Origin: Nocardia cyriacigeorgica NBRC 100375
GTDB taxonomy: Bacteria > Actinomycetota > Actinomycetes > Mycobacteriales > Mycobacteriaceae
NCBI RefSeq assembly: GCF_000308555.1
Contig: NZ_BAFY01000031.1
Location: 1 to 64,000 of the forward strand
DNA length: 64,000 nucleotides
Direction: 5' to 3'
The first letter of the stretch is position 1, and each line of letters starts with the position of its first letter. The notes under the pieces were generated by a model. That model saw only the letters and a program-made list of their open reading frames with translations, was not told the DNA's origin and made no database searches. The position numbers and the translations under genes were made by a program. This document shows positions 16,565 through 28,005 of the stretch, piece by piece.

Positions 16565-16595
16565 GCCCGGCCGGTTGCTGCGAGTCCGGCCGGGC
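16565..16595 (-). terminator. Terminator of the hsaADCB operon
   Basis: Ten-bp stem GCCCGGCCGG (16565-16574) and CCGGCCGGGC (16586-16595), with an 11-base loop. It lies about 30 bases beyond the hsaB stop on the minus strand, followed by TTTG. Confidence 0.7.
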
Positions 16596-16625
16596 CGAAC
16601 GGGGACCTTCCGCGCGGTCGCGGAC

Positions 16626-17228
16626 CTACAACCAGGTGTCCAACGTGGTCGTGGTCAAGAAATGCTCCAGATCCGCCCGCCACGGCGCCGGCACGGTCTT
16701 CTCGGGCTCGATGGCGGTGTACTGGCCGCGGTAGAACAACAGCGGCCTGCCGGAGGTGGTCGACTCCGACAGGGCCAGCACACGGCCGATCACGATGTGG
16801 TGATCGCCGCCGTCGACGACGCGGTCCACCGAGCACTGGATGGTGGCCAGCGCGTCGTCTAGGAGCGGTAGCTCCAGATCAGAGGTGCGCCAGGCGGTTT
16901 CGGCGAACTTGTCGGGTTCGCGGGAACCGAAGCGGGCACACAGCTGCTGCTGTTCTTCGGCGAGGACGTTGGCGCAGAAACGGCCGTTGCGTTCGATCGC
17001 GGCCCAGGACCGCGAACCCTTGGTGGGGCAGAACAGCACCAGCGGCGGGTCGAGGGACAGGGCGGCGAACGACTGGCAGGCGAACCCGACGGGCGCCTTC
17101 TCGTCACCGGCACCGTCGAAAGTGGTGATGACAGTGATGCCGGTGCAGAACTGCCCGAGCACGTTCCGGAACTGGCGCCCGTCGATCTCCGGGTATTCCT
17201 GCGTAGTCACGTCCGCCCCGTCACTCAT
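16626..17228 (-). CDS. hsaB: Flavin reductase HsaB
   Basis: A 200-residue flavin reductase that supplies reduced FMN to the HsaA oxygenase. It has the short-chain flavin-reductase fold, with FRNVLGQFCTGITVITT near the N terminus, VGFACQSFAALSLDPPLVLF, and GGDHHIVIGRVL near the C terminus. The start MSDGADV at 17228 lies two bases after the hsaC stop, so it is translationally coupled. It is the last gene of hsaA-hsaD-hsaC-hsaB, the same order as Rv3570c-Rv3567c. Confidence 0.92.
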   Translation of the reverse strand: MSDGADVTTQEYPEIDGRQFRNVLGQFCTGITVITTFDGAGDEKAPVGFACQSFAALSLDPPLVLFCPTKGSRSWAAIERNGRFCANVLAEEQQQLCARFGSREPDKFAETAWRTSDLELPLLDDALATIQCSVDRVVDGGDHHIVIGRVLALSESTTSGRPLLFYRGQYTAIEPEKTVPAPWRADLEHFLTTTTLDTWL

Positions 17229-17230
17229 CG

Positions 17231-20186
<2,956 letters not shown>

Positions 20187-20240
20187 TTCCGGACCTGCTC
20201 CTGCCTTGGTTGGTAACCGGTACTCATTTGTCTCTGAGAC

Positions 20241-20254
20241 TAGAACACGTTCTT
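20241..20254. promoter_or_regulatory. KstR-type operator for hsaADCB
   Basis: TAGAACACGTTCTT matches all fixed positions of TnnAACnnGTTnnA except the last. AGAAC-AC-GTTCT is a perfect inverted repeat. It lies 55 bases upstream of hsaA. Confidence 0.75.
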
Positions 20255-20343
20255 ATTTCTGTCGAGAACCGGTGTTCATTACCGGCTTCGACACGGCATG
20301 CGCAGGAAGTAGCCACTATCGCTGGCGCTGGACGCGACATTTT

Positions 20344-20357
20344 TGTAACGTGTTCTA
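20344..20357. promoter_or_regulatory. KstR-type operator for kshA
   Basis: TGTAACGTGTTCTA fits the KstR motif at all fixed positions and ends 20 bases before the kshA start codon. Together with the box near hsaA it gives each divergent operon its own site. Confidence 0.8.
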
Positions 20358-20377
20358 GTGGAGAAGGAGGAATCGCG

Positions 20378-21595
20378 ATGGCAATAACGCCACAGGGGAG
20401 CGGTACGAAGTTCAGAGAGCTCGATGTCGGCTCCGTGCCTACCCGGTACGCGCGGGGATGGCATTGCCTGGGTCTGGCCAAGACGTTCCGCGACGGCAAG
20501 CCGCATTCGGTCAACGCTTTCGGCACCAAGCTCGTCGTCTGGGCCGATACCGCCGGCGAATTGCGGGTGCTCGACGCCTACTGCAGGCATATGGGCGGCG
20601 ATCTGAGCATGGGCGAGGTCAAGGGCGACGACATCGCCTGCCCGTTCCACGACTGGCGCTGGGGCGCGAGCGGCAAATGCACCTCGATTCCGTACGCGCG
20701 GCGCGTGCCGCCACTGGCCAGGACCAGGGCGTGGACCACCCTGGAGCGCAACGGCCAGCTGTTCGTCTGGCACGACCACGAGGGCAACCCGCCGCCGCCC
20801 GAGGTCACCATCCCGTACGTCAAGGGTTCCTACACCGACGCCGATGGCAATCCGCTCGAGGAACTGAACCCCGAGTGGACCGAGTGGACCTGGAATTCGC
20901 TGCTGATCGAGGGCGCCAACTGCCGTGAGATCATCGACAACGTCGTCGACATGGCGCACTTCTTCTACATCCACTTCGCCTTCCCGACCTACTTCAAGAA
21001 CGTCTTCGAAGGTCACGTCGCGACCCAGTTCCTGGAGACCAAGGGCCGCCCGGATGTGGGCATCGCCGCCAAGTACGGCGGTGACAACCTGCTGAAGTCG
21101 GAAGCGTCGTACTTCGGGCCGTCCTACATGATCAACCCGCTGGTCAACATCTACGGCGGTTACGAGATCACGGTCAACCTGATCAACTGCCACTACCCGG
21201 TCGACCACGATTCGTTCGTGCTGCAGTGGGGTCTCAGTGTCGAAAAGCCCAAGGGCCTCGACGACGCCACCGCGGCCAAGCTCGCCAAGAGCATGACGAC
21301 CTTCTTCGGCGACGGCTTCCTGCAGGACGTGGAGATCTGGAAGCACAAGTCCAAGGTCGAGAACCCGCTGCTGTGTGAGGAAGACGGCCCGGTCTACCAG
21401 CTGCGCCGCTGGTACGAGCAGTTCTACGTCGACGTCGCCGACGTCACCGAGAAGATGACCCAGCGCTTCGAGTTCGAGGTCGACACCACCAAGGCCAACG
21501 AGGCCTGGGAGGCCGAAGTGGCCGAGAACCTGCGGCGCAAGCGTGAAGCCGAGGCCGCCGAAGCGGAATCCAGCGCAGCGGAGGCGGGTGTGTAA
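20378..21595 (+). CDS. kshA: 3-ketosteroid 9alpha-hydroxylase oxygenase KshA
   Basis: A 405-residue Rieske non-heme iron oxygenase that 9alpha-hydroxylates 3-ketosteroids. With KstD this leads to spontaneous opening of ring B. Rieske ligands are Cys69/His71 (CRHMGGDL) and Cys88/His91 (CPFHDW). Mononuclear iron histidines lie in DMAHFFYIH at about 194 and 199. The Glu/Ala-rich C-terminal tail is longer than in M. tuberculosis KshA (386). ATG 20378 has AGGAGG at a good distance. The reductase partner KshB is not in the window. Confidence 0.94.
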   Translation: MAITPQGSGTKFRELDVGSVPTRYARGWHCLGLAKTFRDGKPHSVNAFGTKLVVWADTAGELRVLDAYCRHMGGDLSMGEVKGDDIACPFHDWRWGASGKCTSIPYARRVPPLARTRAWTTLERNGQLFVWHDHEGNPPPPEVTIPYVKGSYTDADGNPLEELNPEWTEWTWNSLLIEGANCREIIDNVVDMAHFFYIHFAFPTYFKNVFEGHVATQFLETKGRPDVGIAAKYGGDNLLKSEASYFGPSYMINPLVNIYGGYEITVNLINCHYPVDHDSFVLQWGLSVEKPKGLDDATAAKLAKSMTTFFGDGFLQDVEIWKHKSKVENPLLCEEDGPVYQLRRWYEQFYVDVADVTEKMTQRFEFEVDTTKANEAWEAEVAENLRRKREAEAAEAESSAAEAGV

Positions 21596-21927
21596 TGACC
21601 GCGACCTGGGCGAAAGCACCCGACTTCGCCGACCAACCGGCGCGGCGTGCCGCGGTGGCCGCCCAGACGGTCGTCGACAAGGCCAGGTACCTGGAGGAGG
21701 GGCTGACTCCGCTGCGGTGCCAGACCTGTCAGACCGAGGTGCTGGTGCGCAAGAGCAGTGCGCACCAGACCTCGATCCAGTGGACCGGCGACCCCGCCGC
21801 CCACTGCCCGGTCTACGCCAAGCTCGCCGAGCAGGGCGCAGCGCCGGGCCGGCCGGAATCCTGCGCCGATCTCGAACGCACCATCAAATGGGCGGTCGAC
21901 GAAGGGGTGATCGACATCGTCGAGTAG
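21595..21927 (+). CDS. Four-cysteine hypothetical protein coupled to kshA (Rv3527-like)
   Basis: A 110-residue soluble protein. Its ATG overlaps the kshA stop (TAATG), so translation is coupled. Four Cys residues stand out: Cys42 and Cys45 in CQTC, Cys71 in HCPVY and Cys90 in ESCADLERT. They could bind zinc or an iron-sulfur cluster. A hypothetical gene also follows kshA in M. tuberculosis (Rv3527). Function is unknown to me. A role in KshA maturation or electron transfer would be a guess from position alone. Confidence 0.75.
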   Translation: MTATWAKAPDFADQPARRAAVAAQTVVDKARYLEEGLTPLRCQTCQTEVLVRKSSAHQTSIQWTGDPAAHCPVYAKLAEQGAAPGRPESCADLERTIKWAVDEGVIDIVE

Positions 21928-21943
21928 TGGCCGGCGATGCGGA

Positions 21944-21980
21944 CGGGGCGGGGAGAACTCTCGGAGTTCTCCCCGCCCCG
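21944..21980. terminator. Bidirectional terminator
   Basis: A 17-bp perfect stem (21944-21960 with 21964-21980) closed by a three-base TCG loop. It lies between the convergent kshA operon and the saccharopine-dehydrogenase-like gene, 16 bases after the former and 20 bases before the end of the latter. Confidence 0.85.
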
Positions 21981-21999
21981 CCGTCGTTTCCGGTGCGGC

Positions 22000-23040
22000 T
22001 CATCGTTGTTCGATACGCCAGCTGATGCCGTGCCCGGCCAGCGCGTCCAGGAAATCGGCGGCGTCGAAGGCTTCGGCGGGGGCCAGCGCACCGGGCTTCG
22101 CCGCGCCGTCGGCCAGCCGGACCGCCGCCTCGACCGCCATCACCGCGGAATCGCGGTAGGAGTCGACGCCGCTGAGCACGCCGCGCACCGTTTTACCTGG
22201 CACGGTGGCGTCCACCACCAGGTCGTAGCGCAGGTCGGAGGCGGGGTCGGGCTTCGCCGGCAGTCCGGCCACGACCTCGGCGGTGATCCGCTTCAGCCCC
22301 TCGTGGAATTCGCTGGGCAGCAATCCCGTCACGGTGGACACCGCGCTGTGCCTCGGGATCGTGAGAACCGGGGTCAGCGGAAACTTCGAGGCCGGACGGG
22401 GCCGGTCGGTCGGATAGCGCAACCGCGTGACGTCCGGACTGCCGGTCCGCCAGGAACCGCCGGAGTAGTGCCAGCCGCCCTCGCGGAACCAATCGACGCT
22501 GGCCAACACGGTCTGGGCGCTGCCGCGGGAGCCGTCACCGCCGCTTCGGCTGTGATGGCTGATGACGATGTCGGCGCCCTCGCCCGCCCTCCGGCTGGTC
22601 AGGTACCCGAGGAGATCGCCGGGCAGATTGCTGTCGGTGACCGCCGGGACGAGGGTGAGGCCCGCAGCCTCAGCGCGGGCGGAGTAGTCCTGGAAGACCT
22701 TGTGCACGAACAGTTGTTCGCCGGATAGGTCGGTGTAGTGCGCGCCCGCGTCGATGGCTGCGGACAGTACGGCTTCGCCATGGTTGACATAGGCGGGCAG
22801 GCTGCTGATGACCACGTCGGCGTCGCGGAAGGCCGTCACCTGTGCGTCGTGATCGTCGAGCGTGGCCACGCGGAGGTCGGCGTCGGGTAGCCCGGCAGCG
22901 GTCGCCGCGGCGCGCAGCCGGCCGGCGTCACGGCCGACGAGGATCGGGGAGAGTGCGCGGCGCCGTAGTTCGGTGAGCAGGTAGCCCCCGGCGTGGCCTG
23001 TGGCGCCGTAGACCGCGATGGTCTTGGTCGAGTTTGTCAT
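22000..23040 (-). CDS. Saccharopine dehydrogenase-like NAD(P)-binding protein
   Basis: A 346-residue putative oxidoreductase. The N-terminal Rossmann domain starts with IAVYGATGHAGGYLL, and the segments ADVVISSLPAYVNHGEAVLSAAIDAGAHYTDLSGE belong to the saccharopine-dehydrogenase/trans-acting enoyl reductase-like group, here split by ellipsis: ADVVISSLPA...AGAHYTDLSGE. The C-terminal half has no motif I recognise. Substrate is unknown. It is a single gene diverging from the AraC regulator, which may control it, since regulator and target are often divergent (inference). Confidence 0.75.
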   Translation of the reverse strand: MTNSTKTIAVYGATGHAGGYLLTELRRRALSPILVGRDAGRLRAAATAAGLPDADLRVATLDDHDAQVTAFRDADVVISSLPAYVNHGEAVLSAAIDAGAHYTDLSGEQLFVHKVFQDYSARAEAAGLTLVPAVTDSNLPGDLLGYLTSRRAGEGADIVISHHSRSGGDGSRGSAQTVLASVDWFREGGWHYSGGSWRTGSPDVTRLRYPTDRPRPASKFPLTPVLTIPRHSAVSTVTGLLPSEFHEGLKRITAEVVAGLPAKPDPASDLRYDLVVDATVPGKTVRGVLSGVDSYRDSAVMAVEAAVRLADGAAKPGALAPAEAFDAADFLDALAGHGISWRIEQR

Positions 23041-23124
23041 GCCGATAACAGTATGGCGGTCTTGTGAGCCAGAGAATGTCTCAGATCCTCGACTTTATGC
23101 TCGAAACGCTCATTAGATGAGCTG

Positions 23125-23136
23125 TAGAGTCGGTAT
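23125..23136 (+). promoter_or_regulatory. -10 element for leaderless AraC-type gene
   Basis: TAGAGT (23125-23130) ends six bases before the GTG at 23137, with no Shine-Dalgarno, which fits transcription starting at the start codon. Confidence 0.45.
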
Positions 23137-24057
23137 GTGGATATTCTCAGCGACACCATCGCGGCGATCCGCACGGGCAGTCCGTCCTCCGGGCTGTTCA
23201 TCCGGCACGCGCCGTGGGGTCGCCGCTATCCGGTGGTGCCCGGCGCCGGTTTCCATGTGGTGCTGCAGGGTTCGTGCTGGCTGGTGCCGCCGCGAGGAGA
23301 GCCGATCGCCATGGGAGCCGGTGATGTGCTGTTCCTCCCGCGCGGCGCCGACCACGACCTGCTCGACAGCCCGACGACGCCCGTCACCGAGATCGCGCAC
23401 GTGGGTGAGCCGCGTGAGATCCCCGGCGACGGCGTGCGGACCGCATTGCTGTGCGGCGCTTACGAACTGGGCCGGCGGCGCAGTCATCCACTGCTCGACG
23501 ACCTGCCCGAGTTCATCCATCTGCCCGCCCGGCCCAGTCGTGATCCGGCGCTGCGCGGGGCGGTCGACCTGCTGGCCGCCGAGGTCGCCGAACCGCGCGC
23601 CGGCAGCGATGCCGCCATCCCCGCCATCCTGGACACCCTGCTGCTGTTCGTGCTGCGCGCCTGGTTGGACGAACAGGCCCGCGACCGACCCGGTGGCTGG
23701 GCCGGTGCGTTCGCCGACCCGGCGGTCGCCGCTGCTCTTCGCGCGATCCACGACGACCCCGCCAACGCATGGACAGTTCCCGAACTCAGTGCGATCGCCG
23801 GCGTTTCCCGCGCCACCCTGGCCCGCCGCTTCACCGCGACCGTCGGCGAACCGCCGCTGTCCTACCTCACCCGCTGGCGCCTGCTCACCGCCGCGCGCCT
23901 GCTCGGTGATACCGACGCATCTCTCGCCAGCATCGCCGCCGAGGTCGGCTACACCTCCGAATTCGCCTTCGCGAAGGCCTTCAAACGCGAGTATGGGCTG
24001 CCGCCGGGCCGATACCGGCGCGGATCCGGTGAGCTGCCCGCGATCGAAGTGTTCTGA
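23137..24057 (+). CDS. AraC-family regulator with cupin sensor
   Basis: A 306-residue regulator. The N-terminal cupin_6-type domain covers residues about 10-190 (VVLQGSCWLVPPRGE, AGDVLFLPRGADHDL). The C-terminal tandem HTH at about 205-300 has the AraC signatures VPELSAIAGVSRATLARRFTATVGEPP and SIAAEVGYTSEFAFAKAFKREYG. GTG 23137 appears leaderless. It diverges from the saccharopine-dehydrogenase-like gene. The effector cannot be deduced. Confidence 0.88.
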   Translation: MDILSDTIAAIRTGSPSSGLFIRHAPWGRRYPVVPGAGFHVVLQGSCWLVPPRGEPIAMGAGDVLFLPRGADHDLLDSPTTPVTEIAHVGEPREIPGDGVRTALLCGAYELGRRRSHPLLDDLPEFIHLPARPSRDPALRGAVDLLAAEVAEPRAGSDAAIPAILDTLLLFVLRAWLDEQARDRPGGWAGAFADPAVAAALRAIHDDPANAWTVPELSAIAGVSRATLARRFTATVGEPPLSYLTRWRLLTAARLLGDTDASLASIAAEVGYTSEFAFAKAFKREYGLPPGRYRRGSGELPAIEVF

Positions 24058-24071
24058 GCGCGATGGTTGCT

Positions 24072-24105
24072 ACGCCCGCGAGTGCCCGTATGCACTGCCG
24101 GGCGT
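24072..24105 (+). terminator. Hairpin after the AraC gene
   Basis: Nested inverted repeats: ACGCCCG (24072-24078) pairs with CGGGCGT (24099-24105), and inside them AGTGC (24081-24085) pairs with GCACT (24092-24096), separated by two-base internal loops. It lies between convergent genes. Confidence 0.5.
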
Positions 24106-24125
24106 CGTCGCGGTGACGGTGCCGC

Positions 24126-24872
24126 TCAGCTGAACGGGGTCTGCGGGCGTTGCTGGAGTTCGCCGTCGATGTAGATGTCGACCTTCTCGTTGTAGAAGCA
24201 GGCCAGGCCGGCGATCTTCTGACTCTCGGCGACCGGGGTGCGGTAGATCCACACCAGGTCGCGGTGCTCGGTGTCGCCGATGCGGATGTTCCAGTAGTCG
24301 GCGGTGCCCTTGTACGGGCAGCGGCTGTGCGTGTCCGACGGGTGCAGCACGTCCATCCTGACGTCGGTGAGCGGCAGGTAATACCGTGCGGGCAGGCCGG
24401 TTTCGAACAGGATGCGCGGTGCCGTCGAGTCGGCCACGGTGACGCCGTCGACCTCGACGCGGATATGGCGTGAACTGTTGAGAATGTCGACCCGGGAGTA
24501 CGGGTCGCGCGGGTGGACGTAGATCGGCTCGTCTTCTTCGAACCATTCGTCCATCGCGTTCCAGTCCAGCCGCACCAGCTCACTCAGCTCGGGTGAGCCC
24601 AGGTAGCGCGTCGCCGCGCCCGGCACGATGGCGCCGTCGACGACCACGTCGTAACCGGTGCCCTCACCGCGGTGGATGGATTCGCGGACACTGCCGTTGG
24701 GCTCGAGCTTCGCGCGCAGATCGGCGACCGGAATGTAGTAGGTGGGGTAGTAGGGGATCTCCCAGACCAGGGACGGCCGCGTGGTGTCGGCGACGAGCTT
24801 CCCCCCGAAATAGACCCGCACCCGCTTGTGACACGGCTCGATCCTGACCTGTTCCCGCTGCGCTTCGGTCAT
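24126..24872 (-). CDS. DUF427 double-domain protein
   Basis: A 248-residue protein made of two DUF427 units. The first covers about residues 15-120 (KRVRVYFGGKLVADTTRP...YYPTYYIPVADLR). The second covers about 135-240 (RHIRVEVDGVTVADS...GLPARYYLPLTDVRMDVL), followed by the signature CPYKGTADYWNI and CFYNEKVDIYIDG. The family is widespread in actinobacteria and has no known reaction. ATG 24872 is chosen over 24932 because the domain starts directly after it. No operon partner is seen. Confidence 0.85.
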   Translation of the reverse strand: MTEAQREQVRIEPCHKRVRVYFGGKLVADTTRPSLVWEIPYYPTYYIPVADLRAKLEPNGSVRESIHRGEGTGYDVVVDGAIVPGAATRYLGSPELSELVRLDWNAMDEWFEEDEPIYVHPRDPYSRVDILNSSRHIRVEVDGVTVADSTAPRILFETGLPARYYLPLTDVRMDVLHPSDTHSRCPYKGTADYWNIRIGDTEHRDLVWIYRTPVAESQKIAGLACFYNEKVDIYIDGELQQRPQTPFS

Positions 24873-24974
24873 AACTGCGACGCTACCCCGATCGGCATCG
24901 GCGCAGGTAGGGGTAGGTAGCGAACAGGCCACGCCGTTTGGGCGGGGCCTGATGGGTCGGGCGAGCCGAGATCG

Positions 24975-26222
24975 TCAGTCGCCGACGGTGATCGCTTGCG
25001 CCTCCTCGACGCTGTGCGGTGCGGGATCGTGATCGTCGATGTGGGCCAGCGCCGAACGTCCGCCGAATAGCACCAGCACGGCGACGGCGGTGCAGGCCGC
25101 GCCCACCCAGAACGGCAGCGCGGTGTTGTGCTCGCCGAGCTTGCCCGCCAGCCACGGGGCCGCGGCGCCGCCGGCGAAGCGGACGAAGCTGTAGGCCGCC
25201 GAGGCGGTGGAGCGTTCCACCGGCGCGGAGATCATCACGGCCTCGGTGATCAGGGTGTTGTTCACGCCGAGGAACAGGCCCGCGAGCACCACGCCGACGA
25301 TCAGCACCGGCTTGTGCTCGGCGAACATGGCCATCACCGCGAGGTCGGCGGCGAACAGGGCCAGCGCCAGGCCCATCATCGGCAGGGTGCCGAAGCGGCG
25401 CTGCAAGACCGGAGCGAAGTACACCGACGCCACCGCCAGCATCAGGCCCCAGCCGAAGAAGATGAATCCGATCGCGTAGGTGCCCATATCCAGCGGGAAC
25501 GGGGTGTAGGCGAGCAGGGTGAAGAAGCCGAAGTTGTAGAACAGCGCGGTCAGGCTCACCGTCAGCAGGCCGCGATGGCGCAGGGCCTTGAACGGTGCGG
25601 TGATCGAGGTGGGCTTGGCCGGCTTCGGGGTCTCCGGCAGCAGCACCACCAGCGAGATGAAGGCGATGGCCATCAGGACCGATACGCCGAAGAACGGCCC
25701 ACGCCAGCTGATTCCGCCGAACAGGCCACCGACCAGCGGTCCGGTCGCGATGCCGATGCCGAGCGCGGCCTCGTACAGGATGATGGCGCGCGCGACGCCG
25801 CCGCTGGCCGCTCCGACGATGGTGGCCAGCGCCGTCGCGATGAACAGGGCGTTACCCAGACCCCAGCCGGCCCGGAAGCCGACGATCTGTTCGACCGTGT
25901 TCGACATACCGGCCAGCGCCGCGAACACCACGATGATGGCGAGCCCGGCCAGCAGCGTCTTCTTCGCGCCGAACCGGCTCGACACCACACCCGTGATCAG
26001 CATGGCCACACCGGTGACCAGCATGTAGCTGGTGAACAGCAGCGACACCTGCGACGGCGAGGCGTGCAGCTGCTCGCCGATCGGCTTGAGGATCGGGTCG
26101 ACCAGGCCGATGCCCATGAACGCGATGACGCTGGCGAAGGCGACGGCCCACACCGCCTTGGGTTGCTTGGTCTTTTCCGGTGTCGCGGACGCGGCGCTGT
26201 GCGTCCTGGTCACAGTTGTCAT
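24975..26222 (-). CDS. MFS transporter
   Basis: A 415-residue permease with about 12 transmembrane helices. The loop 2-3 motif appears as GVVSSRFGAKKTLL, and the fifth helix carries EAALGIGIATGPLVGG, a drug/H+ antiporter type pattern. Both termini are hydrophilic. It lies 18 bases downstream of a MarR-family gene, so the two form an operon in which the regulator probably senses the exported compound. Substrate is unknown. Similarity to multidrug or sugar efflux pumps cannot be refined by eye. Confidence 0.88.
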   Translation of the reverse strand: MTTVTRTHSAASATPEKTKQPKAVWAVAFASVIAFMGIGLVDPILKPIGEQLHASPSQVSLLFTSYMLVTGVAMLITGVVSSRFGAKKTLLAGLAIIVVFAALAGMSNTVEQIVGFRAGWGLGNALFIATALATIVGAASGGVARAIILYEAALGIGIATGPLVGGLFGGISWRGPFFGVSVLMAIAFISLVVLLPETPKPAKPTSITAPFKALRHRGLLTVSLTALFYNFGFFTLLAYTPFPLDMGTYAIGFIFFGWGLMLAVASVYFAPVLQRRFGTLPMMGLALALFAADLAVMAMFAEHKPVLIVGVVLAGLFLGVNNTLITEAVMISAPVERSTASAAYSFVRFAGGAAAPWLAGKLGEHNTALPFWVGAACTAVAVLVLFGGRSALAHIDDHDPAPHSVEEAQAITVGD

Positions 26223-26240
26223 GGGTGGGTTCCCTCGGTG

Positions 26241-26699
26241 TCAGTTCGTGCCGGGCGCTTCGGTGGCTTTGAGCGCGTCCAGCAATTCGGTGAGTTCGGC
26301 CTCCAGCCGGATCAGTCGGTCGGTGTCGTAGCCGGGCAGTCGCGCGGCGAGCGCGGTGCCGAAGGCTCGGCGGGATTCGACCAGCCGGTTGCGTCCGGCC
26401 GGGGTGAGGGCGACGACCACGGCCCTGGCATCGTCAGGGTCTTTGTGCCGGGTGGCGTATCCGTCCGCGACCAGCTTGCCGATCAGCGCCGTTGCCGCCG
26501 GTTGTGAGCATCGATCGATGCGGGCGAATTCGCTGACCCGTAGTTCACCGTGCTCGTCGAGCACCGACAGTGCCCGCAGTTCCGCGCGCGGTGGAAGGGC
26601 GTCCCCACTGATCACCCCGGCCAGCCGAGTCAGCCGAGCGGCGTTGACCACGAGATCGACGACGATGTCCTCCGCGGAAACCAGGTCGCTCTGCTGCAC
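26241..26699 (-). CDS. MarR-family transcriptional regulator
   Basis: A 152-residue winged-helix regulator. The recognition helix region is RVSEFARIDRCSQPAATALIGKLVADGYATRH and the wing is KDPDDARAVVVALTPAGRNRL, the standard MarR pattern. GTG 26699 is the start. It is the first gene of the operon with the MFS transporter, and an imperfect inverted repeat lies just upstream. A repressor of efflux is the likely role. Confidence 0.9.
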   Translation of the reverse strand: MQQSDLVSAEDIVVDLVVNAARLTRLAGVISGDALPPRAELRALSVLDEHGELRVSEFARIDRCSQPAATALIGKLVADGYATRHKDPDDARAVVVALTPAGRNRLVESRRAFGTALAARLPGYDTDRLIRLEAELTELLDALKATEAPGTN

Positions 26700-26713
26700 C
26701 TGGATATTATTAC

Positions 26714-26726
26714 ATAGGCTAACTAT
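26714..26726 (-). promoter_or_regulatory. Inverted repeat upstream of marR gene
   Basis: ATAG-GCTAA-CTAT (26714-26726), flanked by matching TA pairs at 26711-26712 and 26728-26729, in an AT-rich stretch 15 bases before the regulator start. It is a plausible MarR autoregulatory site. Confidence 0.4.
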
Positions 26727-26843
26727 CTATCTGTGGTGAAATGAATCACCGGTGCTGACGAGCCAGGGCAGGCGGAGTCCCGCCGGACACCGTGCCGGGC
26801 GAGCCATGGTGCCCAGGGGCGCGCGAAGTCCGGCCTCGAACGC

Positions 26844-26880
26844 GACTGCCCGGCCACGCAGGGAGCGTGGCCGGGCAGTC
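26844..26880 (-). terminator. Terminator of the fadD3-fadE33 operon
   Basis: A 16-bp perfect stem, 26844-26859 and 26865-26880, with loop AGGGA. It lies 17 bases beyond the fadE33 stop on the minus strand. Confidence 0.8.
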
Positions 26881-26897
26881 AGGGTTGTTGCGTGGGC

Positions 26898-27953
26898 TCA
26901 GGCCGTCTTGGGCAGCGGCCGGCGCGGCTTGCCGAACAGCAGCGCGTCACCGTGGGCGCGCTTGAAGTGCAGGTGCGCGTCGTGCTCCCAGGTGATGGCG
27001 ATGCCGCCGTGCAGCTGGATCATCTCGGCGGCCACCGTGGAGTAGGCCTCCGAGCAGTGGCGGCGGGCGACCCAGACGTCCTCGGCGGCCGACGGGTTGT
27101 CGGCGCCGACCGCGAACGTCGCGGCGTACGAGGTCGACTTGGCCGATTCGACCAGCACATACATATCGGCCATGCGGTGCTTGAGCGCTTGGAAACTGCC
27201 GATCGGCCTGCCGAACTGGACCCGGGATTTCGCGTATTCGACGGTCATCTCCAGGCACTGTTCGGCCGCGCCGACTTGCTCGGCCGCCAGTGCCGCCCAG
27301 GCGATCTCGCGCAGCCGGGTGATGATCGGTGCCGGATCGCCGGTGCCGAGTCGGCGACCGGCCACGTTGGTGAACCTGATCTCGCCGAGCTTGCGGGTGG
27401 GGTCCATGGTGGCCGACGGGCGACGCTCGACACCCGACGCCGCCGGATCGACCTCGAACAGGCCGGTCTCGGTGACGACGATCAGCGTCGCGGCATCGGC
27501 GGCATCGAGCACGTAGTGCGCCGTCCCGCTGAGGGTTTCCCCCTCGGCCCGCACCCCGAAGCTGTCCCAGCCATCCGCCCCGGCCCAGCACACCGCGAGT
27601 GTCCTGGTGCCTTCGGCGACCTCGGGCAACAGCCGCTCGCACGCGTCCGAATCCCCGGACAGCAACACCGCTTGCGCGCCGAGTACGGCCGAACCGAGCA
27701 TCGGCACCCCGGCCAGCGACCGGCCCAATTCCCCGACCACCAGCAGCGATTCGACCAGACTCGCGCCGAATCCGCCGAACTCCTCGGGAATGGCCAGTGC
27801 CGCCACCCCGACCTGCTCGCACAGCGTCCGCCACAGCGCGGCGTCGTAACCGAGTTCGCTGTCGAGTGCCTGCCGGTCGACCGCGGGTCCGCCGCTGCGG
27901 GCGACCGCCCCGCGCACTGCCGCGACGAGTTCCTGCTGTTCCGCGGTGATCAC
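26898..27953 (-). CDS. fadE33: Acyl-CoA dehydrogenase, FadE33-like subunit
   Basis: A 351-residue acyl-CoA dehydrogenase with FAD-fold segments AIPEEFGGFGASLVE, RVQFGRPIGSFQALKHRMADMY and EMIQLHGGIAITWEHD. It is shorter than classical enzymes, as expected for a subunit of the heteromeric enzymes found in actinobacterial steroid catabolism. The start GTG 27953 has GGAGA eight bases upstream. The gene order fadD3-(echA)-fadE31-fadE32-fadE33 matches Rv3561-Rv3564, which gives the symbol. In that pathway a FadE32/FadE33-type heteromer (IpdE1/E2, as I recall) dehydrogenates a ring-opened CoA thioester. Confidence 0.82.
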   Translation of the reverse strand: MITAEQQELVAAVRGAVARSGGPAVDRQALDSELGYDAALWRTLCEQVGVAALAIPEEFGGFGASLVESLLVVGELGRSLAGVPMLGSAVLGAQAVLLSGDSDACERLLPEVAEGTRTLAVCWAGADGWDSFGVRAEGETLSGTAHYVLDAADAATLIVVTETGLFEVDPAASGVERRPSATMDPTRKLGEIRFTNVAGRRLGTGDPAPIITRLREIAWAALAAEQVGAAEQCLEMTVEYAKSRVQFGRPIGSFQALKHRMADMYVLVESAKSTSYAATFAVGADNPSAAEDVWVARRHCSEAYSTVAAEMIQLHGGIAITWEHDAHLHFKRAHGDALLFGKPRRPLPKTA

Positions 27954-28005
27954 GCGATTTCTCCGTTCTGGATGGCCGGCCGCTGCGCAAACATCACCGC
28001 GGTCC

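Noticed and set aside
20265-20280. GAACCGGTGTTC near hsaA as another KstR box
   Set aside because: The AAC and GTT cores are separated by four bases instead of two.
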